From Chrysaora quinquecirrha (lineage: Eukaryota; Cnidaria; Scyphozoa; Semaeostomeae; Pelagiidae), in contig JACTAT010000037.1 in assembly GCA_014526335.1 (NCBI GenBank), positions 5,791,047-5,855,046 of the forward strand: a DNA stretch of 64,000 bases, given 5' to 3'. The notes beneath the pieces are model-generated. The model worked only from the letters and a program-made list of their open reading frames with translations, did no database searches and was not told the origin of the DNA. Shown piece by piece: positions 56,116-64,000 of the stretch; the stretch's first letter is position 1, and every line of letters begins with the position of its first letter. The translations under genes and the position numbers were made by a program.

Positions 56116-56960
56116 ATGAAAAGAAGACACCTCCCCAGAATCGACTACAGAGTTCTCGATTCAACTGGAGAAGTTACCAGACTCAACTCAGAATTCTCAC
56201 CCCAAGAAGAACAGGACATATCTTTTCAATTCAATCAACTAACACTAAAATCCCCCGACAGAATGACTACAAATATCAAGATTGAAACAAATGTTTTGAT
56301 TCAAGAAGTTTTAGATGTAATAGATGAAAATCCCATTTATCAAAATGCATCTCTCGACTCAACGATCCAAAAGCTGTGTAATCTTCGAAATACAATTTGT
56401 CAAAATGACATCTTGATGAAAGATGGCAATCAGTCCCACGAGCTCACAGATCCACTTGGGCAAGCACTTTTGGATATCAAGATGTACATAAAAGAAGCCA
56501 ATGAGCATAAACACAAGGGAAATCTTGGGCGAAGTAAGAATGAAAGTGAAGCAGCTGTTTGCAAAGAACGTTCAGCCCTCTTTACGACGAATGAAATCAT
56601 TCGAAATATCAAAGAGTTGGAAATGGACTTCAGTGTGAAACCAGACACTGTTACTGATGTTGAACTCATCCAGCTCAAGACAGAACTATCATCGCAGAAT
56701 CAGCGGGTGAGAGGGATTGCACAACAGTATGAGTCAATCTTACAAACGCCGGTTAATATTGCTGAGATCTTACATGGAATCAAGGAAATTGGTGAACACT
56801 ATGAAGTTTTGGTCAACATGAAATCAGCTTATACAGATTTGTTAAATCATAATTTGAAAGAGCGTGATGCCTATAAACAAAAACTTTTTAGTGAATTAAA
56901 ACTTAACTTAAACTTAATCGAAATGCCAATCTTCCCCTGTTTGCTAAAAATATCAGTTTG
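56116..56960 (+). pseudogene. BEL/Pao Gag
   Basis: A frame open from 56116 to 57105 starts MKRRHLPRIDYRVLDSTG. About the first 280 residues look genuine: largely helical, charged, with coiled-coil-like repeats (ELIQLKTELSSQNQRVRG). After about 56940 the natural reading moves to the frame of pol, so a frameshift separates Gag from the protease. Gag would form the capsid-like particle. The start ATG lies about 50 bases after the 5' LTR. Confidence 0.65.
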
Positions 56961-59900
56961 TCATTTCATGCAAATGGATGTTACAAGTCAGACGCCTCAA
57001 AAGATGGTTCATCAGACGATCAAGGTATTTATCTGCTCCAAACCATCAACATCGACAACAAAGATTATACTGTCTTCTTTGACAATGGTTGCAGTGATTT
57101 CATAGTCAAGAAGTCAGCTGTCAATATGCTTGGAAAGAATGCTAAACAAGAATCTTCCCGCACAATACAAATTGGTGGAGTTAGCAATACAGCAATTCAA
57201 TCTACTCTTGGCACGTACAACGTCAAAATTCCTATGCATAACGGGAAAATAGGTTCATTATCTGGTATCTGCCTGGAGGAAATCACCACAACTTTTCCAC
57301 AATACACACTCGAAGATGCCTTCAAAGATATTTGTGAATCCTATAGCTCCATTGGCGATTGGAAAGATCTCCCTGTTCCATCTGCAACAGTTGGTGGTGA
57401 TATACACTTTATGCTAGGAGTGAAGTACCTCCGTTATCATCCAAAGCTCATTTTTCAACTTCCATCTGGTTTGTCAATATACGAATCCATGTTTGTCAAT
57501 GCTGATGGTGGTGGTCGTGGAGTAATCGGTGGTCCACACCCTGTATTTACACAAATTCAACAAAATTTCTTCAGTCAATCAGAAGTACTCGGATTCTGCG
57601 CACAACAGCTTCAGCTATTTCATATGGGAGTTCAAGTCAATCCAGATGTATCAATGTTATCTCTCCCATCAAATGTTCATAAACGGTTCGACGCAGCAGA
57701 AACAACTGGATCAGAAATCACTTATCATTGCATCAACTGCAGAGATTGCATGGATTGTAAAAACTCCACTCATCTTCAAGAAATCAGCATCAAGGAAGAG
57801 GTCGAACAGAGTATTATCGACAATTCCATCAAGATTGATTTGTCAACTCAGAGCATTACAGCTACTCTGCCATTCATTGCAAATCCAATAAACAGATTGA
57901 CCCCGAACAAGGACATGGCATTGAAAGTATATCGCCAACAGCTCAAGAAACTCGACCAAAACCCCAAAGATAAAGCTGAGATTATTGCGTCAGAAGCCAA
58001 ACTACAACAACTTGGGTTTGTGGAATATGTACACAATTTGTCAGACGAGCAACAAAATGCCCTAGAAAGTGATGACATCCCAAATTTCATTCCATGGAGA
58101 GTCGTATGGAAAACCACTTCACTTAGCACCCCATGCCGTATTGTATTTGATGCTTCACAAATTAGGGGATCAGGGTACAGCCTCAATGATCTGCTCGCAA
58201 AAGGACGGAATACCCTCAACAAATTGCAAGTTATTCTTGTTCGATGGACAACCCACAAAATAGGAATTCACACCGACATACGTAAGATGTACAACACGAT
58301 CAAGCTACATGAGAAGCATTGATGCTTCCAGCGTTACATCTGGCAAGAGGAACTCGATTCATCAAAAATTCCATGCGAGAACGTGATCATCAAAACGTTA
58401 ATCTATGGAATTCGACCTAGTGGAAATCAAGCAGTACAAGGTCTTCGTGAAATTTCCAAACTGTTCAAAGATGAGTACCCGGAAGTGGACAACATAATCC
58501 AAAACGATATATATGTTGATGATTGTATAACTGCTGCGCCGAAAATTGAGGTTGCATACAACAGAGCAAATGAATTAGAAGTTGTGATGAGTCGTGGTGG
58601 TTTCAACATCAAAGGAGTCACTTTTTCAGGAGAACATCCACCAGAAAACCTCACAGATGATGAAGTCTCAATCATTGTAAGCGGTATGAAATGGTTCTCA
58701 AAATGTGATGAGCTGTCACTCAATATCTCAGAGTTGAATTTTTCGAAGAAACTAAGAGGCAAGAAATCAGCAGATGCATCCAATCTTATTCCAACAAAGT
58801 TAACTCGTCGTCGATGTGCTTCAAAGGTTGCAGAGATTTTTGACCCCACAGGAAAAGTCGCACCTTTAGTCGCATCTATGAAACTGGATCTTCAGGAGCT
58901 GTCTAATCGTAAACTTCAATGGGACGATGTTATACCTAACAAATTGCGCCCAATCTGACTGAGTCACTTCGATATGATGAAAGAAATTGGTAACCTCAGG
59001 TTCAAAAGAGCCATCGTACCAGATGATGCAGTAAGCCTGGATATCGATACCCTGGATTTGGGAGATGCAAGCCAGTCGCTAATATGTGTCGCAATCTATG
59101 CACGTTTTCTCCGAAAGAATGGACAATTCTCATCTCAACTCGTACTTGCAAGAACAAGAACAGTTCCAAAAGGTTTATTTTGCTAAGAGCTGAATTATAT
59201 GCTGCCCTTGTTAACACTAATACAGGAGAAGTAGCGAAACGCTCATTCAAAGATCTTTTCAAATCCTCGACAAAGTTTACAGACAGTCAAATCACGTTAC
59301 ACTGGATAAGCAATTACGAAAAGCCTCTGAAACAATGGGTGAGAAACCGTGTGATTGAAATTTGTCAATTTACTTCAAGGAATCAGTTGTTCTACATTCA
59401 GTCAAAGCACATGATGGCAGATCTTGGTACTAGACGTGGTGCAACTTTCAAAGATGTGGATCAGAATTCAAGCTGGATAAACGGATTTGAATGGATGCAG
59501 AAGCCCACATCTGAATTTCCTGTACAGTCATCTGACGATCTTAAGCTATCAGAAGCTCAATTATCTGAAGTCGAGAAGGAACAAAGCATTGATATTCATC
59601 ATTTCATTGCAAAGAATTCAACGACAATGACGGAAGTTCACCAGCGTTACGAATTTTCTCAATATCTGATTGACCCTAATCGACATCGATTCTCATTGGT
59701 TGTAAGGATAATGGCATACGTAATCAGGTTCTGCAATATTCTGAGAAGAAACATATCCAGCAAGACCCTTACAAATAATGAACTAGATAATGCAGAAAGA
59801 TATTTCTTCAGGAAAGGTTCCAAAGAAGTCATTCAGTTTAGCCAAAGTCTAGATATGAAAACATTTCAATAGAAAAGAATGAAATGTTGATGTATAGAGG

Positions 59901-61136
59901 AAGAATTCTCCCTGGCAATGCTCTTACGAGCGTAGGAAGGTATACTCATGCTATGAAAGATCTCTCAATGAATACATTCTGTGTTCCTGTGTTGGATAGA
60001 CATTCACCCGTTGCCTACAGTATAGTATTAGATATACATTGCAATCATCCAACCGTTTAGCATTCAGGGATTGAAACAACTCTGCGATACGTCCTCAAGA
60101 AAGCATACATCATAGAGGGAAGATCATTAGTAAAGCAAATAAAGAATTCCTGTCATCGCTGTAAATATTTACCAAAGCCCACAGTTGAAATGGCTATGGG
60201 ACCAATCCCCGCATGTAATATGACAATTGCACCAGCTTTTTATTTCACTCAAGTTGATTTATCAGGACCATATCAATCATTTTCGCCTCAACATAAGCGG
60301 ACAACAGTCAAGATATGGCTAATCATATTCTGTTGCTGTTCAACATCAGCAGTCAACATAAAGGTGATGGCTGACTACACTGCAACTTCATTCATCCAAG
60401 CATTCACCAGGTTTTCATGTGACCATGGATACCCAAAGCGACTGATGTGTGATGAAGGAAGCCAACTCGTTAAAGGTTGTAATGATATGAAAATAAATTT
60501 CGTGGATGTGAAATCTCAATTATTCAAGAACGTGCATGTCGAATTCCATTTCACAATCATCAGCTTTCGTTGCTTCAGTGGGAAACACTTGCTTCTAGCA
60601 TCGCAAACCAAATCAACAATCTTCCGCTTGCTGTCGGTAACATATCTGGAGACTTTGAGTCCATGGATTTATTGACTCCGAATCGTTTGATGCTTGGTCG
60701 CAACAATGAAAGATATCCTGACGGAATGATAGCATTCAATAATCCCTCAAAGATAATTAAGGAGAATGACAAGGTTTTCAATTCGTGGTTTGAAGTTTGG
60801 CTATTAGTACACGTCCCGAAACTTATGCAACAGCAGAAGTGGTTCACTAGCGATTCGGTTGCTGTTGGAGACGTTGTGCTGTTCACAAAACACGATTCTG
60901 CGTTGTCAACTCGATACACGCATTGCATGATTGTTAAAGTGGATTACCGTGATGACATGTTGCCTCGCAAAGTGATGATTCGGTACAAAAATGAGATTGA
61001 AAGTACTTTTCGTGAAACATACAGATCAGTCCGTGGCCTAGTGATTATTCATCAAGCAAATAACTCTGATTTATTGACTGAGCTCAGCATTGCTGCAAAG
61101 GATATTGATTTTAAATCTAGATCTAATAATACATAA
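56958..61136 (+). pseudogene. BEL/Pao Pol polyprotein, multiply broken
   Basis: Order: aspartic protease (YTVFFDNGCSDFIVKK, about 57070; D-N-G in place of the usual D-S/T-G), a Cys-rich spacer (CINCRDCMDC, 57730), reverse transcriptase (RIVFDASQIRGSGYSLNDLL, 58138; YVDD at 58512-58523), Pao-type RNase H region (59160-59460), and integrase (HSGIETTL, 60062; VDLSGPY, 60254; CDEGSQLVKG, 60450). The third integrase residue is missing because the sequence jumps from HVEF to a segment containing LLQWETLASS. In-frame TGA at 58321 and 58957, further stops such as that at 59871, and frameshifts near 59170 and in the integrase disable it. Confidence 0.88.
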
Positions 61137-61157
61137 ATTTTTCCCTTTTGGGGGGAG

Positions 61158-61762
61158 TGTAAAGTTAATTTTATGTTGACTTAAAAAAAAAAAAATTATG
61201 TAGTCAGTCAGCCATTATGGATTAGCCATCTTGGTAACCATAGTAACCATGTTTTTTGTATTTTTTGTTTGTGTGCATCTAGGCTGCCACTTTTTCTTTT
61301 TCAACACTCGGTTTTCAGTTCAGTTTTTGCACATCAAGTGAATGGTCATGAACTGATCACTTCACATAATTTCTCAATATGCATCAACTTCAACTTCAAG
61401 TCAATTCAAGCTGTTCATTTCAAGTTTATGTCTCTATTTGCATTGGCCTACCTGGTAAGCTTTTGTTTGTTTGTTTTTCGTATTTTCATTTGCTTTCCTC
61501 GTAATTTTGCTTCGTTTGCTTCTGCTTGTCTTTTGATTGCCTACTTTTGCTTTTCCATCTTTTCATGCACACTTAGGATATGTAGCTTTAATGCTTTATT
61601 TATTGATTTCATAGGCTAGGACTAATTTATGCTGTAAACATTCAAATATTTATTTGTGCTTTTTGTGTTTTTTTTAGTTTGAACTCTTTCTCTGTAAACA
61701 TTATGATACAAATGAAGTTTACAAGTTACAAACCTGGCCAATTTCTGTCTCTTAACCCTACA
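61158..61762 (+). repeat. 3' LTR of the BEL/Pao element
   Basis: 605 bases, matching the 5' LTR with small indels (A-run near 61186, CTTTTGATTGCC insertion near 61530). Confidence 0.9.
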
Positions 61763-61985
61763 AAAGCTCTAGAAAAGGACGTTTTTGACGCTGGCGGACG
61801 AATATTTTGAGGAATAGAATTCCAAATATCAACACCAGTATTTGTTATGAAACATTTACCATAGTTTGTTCTAAAATTCGGGTTGAAAAGTTTTCCTGAT
61901 GTAGCATGCCTTGTGTTCAAGTTGTGAATGTCTTTGACTTTTTGAAATAATTTTTCCAAAAGTAGTTTTAGAACTATTAACATCA
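61763..61985 (-). mobile_element. LINE reverse-transcriptase C-terminus (upstream part)
   Basis: Minus strand encodes VKDIHNLNTRHATSGKLFNP, NFRTNYGKCFITNTGVDIWN and SIPQNI, the conserved Cys-less end of CR1/L2-like ORF2 proteins (HNLNTR, RTNYGK, WNSIP). Truncated at about 61985. The frame continues across the BEL insertion at 55472. Confidence 0.8.
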
Positions 61986-62356
61986 GACACAGGGGGGTGT
62001 GAAGTGAGCTTGCGCATGCGTAGATGACCGCTTTTACTTGAAAAGCTCATGGTGGAGTGTTGATCGAAATTTCATGCTAATTTCAGAGGTAAGTGTCTTT
62101 TTAATTTAACAATCGAAGTTTAAATAGTTGTCAGTAATTTAAAATTCAGGCTTTCTTTTATTTGCTGGTACCCTGTTTTATGACTCAGGCAGTTGTTATA
62201 GCCATGAAGTGTAGGACATCCTATATAGGTATTATACCTACAATCAGAAAATGAGAAAATGTGAAGATGGGAAATAAACTGACCTAGTTTTAGAACCTAG
62301 TTTTTTATGATAAACCATGGCAAATATGAAGAGGAAAAATTTTTTTATCCTTTCAG
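61986..62356 (+). promoter_or_regulatory. Promoter, first exon and intron of family Z copy 3
   Basis: CTTGCGCATGCGTAG near 62009 resembles an NRF-1-type palindrome. A splice donor AGAG|GTAAGTG at 62088/62089 and acceptor TTTTATCCTTTCAG at 62356 bound a 268-base intron. The start ATG lies just after, at 62364. Copies 1 and 2 lack all of this. Confidence 0.55.
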
Positions 62357-62363
62357 TCTGAGA

Positions 62364-64000
62364 ATGCAGAAACGAAGCATCACTCCCAAAGGAAATACTC
62401 CTGGAAAGCCATCTACAAAGCGAAGCAATGCTGAAGGTACTCATGAAAACGTATCTTCAGATCAAGGTGAGATTGGTCCACATAAACGTGGCCCTAAAAC
62501 AACTATTTGGTCAAGAGAAGAAACTTCTCAGCTAGTCCAATATGTTGCTCTATATTGGGATCAGAGTAGTGAAACATCAACTTGGCCCAAACATAAAGAT
62601 GAGTCTTTCTGGACATGTTGTGCTGCCTATGTAGCTGATAAAACCCAGAAGGAGCAAAGAGCACCATCTGCAATGAGAAGCAGGGTTTCAAAGTTCCTTG
62701 CTCTTAATTTCTCCAGCATAGATAAGGCAGAAGAATTCTTTAATATTGATTATGAATCAGATTTTGTAACTCCGAAGAAATCTGAATCAATCAAACAGGA
62801 ATTTTCTTCTCCATCTGAATCAATCTCTGAATGTTTGAAAATATTTCAGAGTTCGTCCATTAACATAAAATCTTGATACAGTCAATATCCCAGTTGCTAA
62901 ACAAGATATTTTTTAGTTATTTAGAAGAGTTATTTGATGATAGAAGTTTAATAAAAAAGTTTCCTAAAGATTGTCTGTCTGTATTCATCAATGCAGTTGG
63001 AAATCTGCACAAGAAAGGCAAAGATAATTTAATATTCAATGCTGCTAAATGTTTTACACTCAGAGAAGATAAAGAGCAAACACGCCTTCCAGCTGGAAAG
63101 ATGCCTTTTGGTCTTTTTGACTATATGGTTAAATTTTTTTCAAGAGATACCTCATATTATGAAATGCGAGAAAGATTACGAAGATTGGCAAACTAGTATG
63201 TATGCAAATTTTGAAAAGTGGGTATGTGTGAGCAGAGGTCCATGTTGGGAATATGAAGTTGAAGAAGATGAGGGGGATAGTAAAGAATTGTCAGAAAAGG
63301 CTGCTGTGTCGGCTTCTGCTGTCAGAGACCCACCCTTCCAGATTACATCAAGTGAAACTGCAAGCAAAGATGGTCTTGATTTATTGGCAACAGCTTTGCA
63401 GATGAGCAGTCTAAACGAGAATGCTCTTATCAAAGATTCACCTGTTTATAATACAGGCTCTGCTTCAACTCTTTGGTCTCCAACATCCAGCACTGAGATT
63501 GAAAAAGAGTCTTTATTTGGTACAGACAGCCAAGACTCTGTAGCAGCAAAGTATGGTCTTGGAAAGGAATCCAATGGAAAAGAAAATGTTGCGAAAGTGG
63601 AAAAGAATCCAAGAAAGTGAGTTTGACAGGTCTTCTAATGTCCAAGTCAAGATTGTTAAGAAAATTGCTCAAGAGAACCCTGGTGGTAGATACTGGATCA
63701 AGGCTGATGGATGTGATGTTAGTAAAGGTTTGCGTGAGTCCTTGCAGCATGTTTGGTCAGGTGATAGTGATCTTGGAGATGGTTCTTTGCAAAAGCTGTA
63801 TTCCTCATACATGGACAGGCGAAACTTTGCTCTTAATCTTGGTCTCAGAAATCGAAAAGTTGATCTTGTTCCTGATATTGCAAATATTCTTCTACAACTG
63901 CAAGATGATAAATTGTTTCTTGAAAAGGGTTTTCATGAATCAAAAGAAATCTATAACAGTAGGCTTGATAAGAAGACATCATCAACAGAAAGTTTGTTTG
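62364..64000 (+). pseudogene. Family Z protein, most complete copy (3), runs off the window
   Basis: ATG at 62364 (MQKRSITPKGNTPGKPSTKR) leads to a SANT/Myb-like block: TTIWSREETSQLVQYVALYW, then WPKHKDESFWTCCAAYVADK (tryptophan spacing of a Myb-type helix set), likely DNA-binding. A one-base step near 62870 leads to LLNKIFFSYLEELFDDRSLI, GKMPFGLFDYMVKFFSRD; another near 63170 to MYANFEKWVCVSRGPCWEYE, which continues into the acidic linker shared with copies 1 and 2 (from 63251). The shared step near 63617 precedes KADGCDV at 63700. The right end of the window truncates it. No family name known to me. The N-terminal DNA-binding block plus acidic C-terminal motifs would suit a transposase. Confidence 0.55.

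Larger units (their letters stand above)
55473..61762 (+). mobile_element. BEL/Pao LTR retrotransposon
   Basis: LTRs at 55473-56064 and 61158-61762, both beginning TGTAAAG and ending CCCTACA. A purine tract (GGGGGGAG) precedes the 3' LTR. Flanks AAGGC and AAAGC form a 5-bp target duplication with one mismatch. Internal gag and pol are in BEL order (protease, RT, RNase H, integrase) but damaged. The element sits inside the last codons of a LINE ORF. LTRs differ by several substitutions and indels, so insertion is not very recent. Confidence 0.92.

Noticed and set aside
57848..58849. Long minus frames inside the BEL pol gene
   Set aside because: Antisense shadows of the reverse-transcriptase region.
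1..64000. tRNA, rRNA or bacterial-type operon features
   Set aside because: None were visible on reading both strands. Splice sites and element types show animal nuclear DNA.

Overview
The window reads as AT-rich metazoan nuclear DNA made almost entirely of transposable elements, integrated-virus remnants and decayed genes. Spliceosomal introns, a U2 snRNA-derived sequence, a THAP gene, hAT, BEL/Pao, LINE, mariner-type and Maverick/adintovirus-type elements all point to an animal. Several repeat-family proteins look like ones I associate with anthozoan cnidarians, so a coral or anemone is my best guess (inference). There is no bacterial-style operon, CRISPR array, rRNA or tRNA gene.

Layout. 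1-5.3 kb: a decayed multi-copy invertebrate protein on the minus strand, a protein-kinase N-lobe fragment, and relics. 5.4-12.9 kb: remnant of a Maverick/Polinton (adintovirus-like) element carrying an integrase fragment, a packaging ATPase, a Fic-domain gene, small basic virion-like ORFs, the N-terminal part of a protein-primed DNA polymerase and several unknown ORFs. Its three main intergenic regions share a promoter module with heat-shock elements, CAAT boxes, TATA boxes and initiator-like motifs. 13.0-13.5 kb: a U2-derived pseudogene fused to a second repeat. 13.55-20.79 kb: a hAT transposon with terminal repeats and an 8-bp target duplication, broken inside. 20.8-23.0 kb ('segment D'): a Ser-rich minus-strand relic and a LINE endonuclease fragment. 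23.0-25.5 kb: a large protein of unrecognised family, here called family Z, followed by a 51-bp satellite to 26.84 kb. 26.8-30.2 kb: a U2-associated repeat and a broken multi-exon THAP gene.

From 30.2 kb the same material returns. A partial hAT plus segment D fill 30.2-34.3 kb. A second copy of the Maverick, U2, hAT, D and Z block (34.34-54.6 kb) follows, interrupted by a palindromic mariner-type MITE at 38.27-39.34 kb. After another piece of D come a LINE tail interrupted by a complete-length but dead BEL/Pao retrotransposon (55.47-61.76 kb) and the most complete family Z gene, with promoter, intron and a SANT-like N-terminus, which runs off the right edge.

Most coding regions carry stops or frameshifts. 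Many lesions are shared between copies, so decay largely preceded duplication, while a few are private. The points most worth attention are the heat-shock promoter module of the virus-like element, its Fic cargo gene, the unrecognised family Z, which could be an undescribed transposase, and the U2-headed composite repeat.
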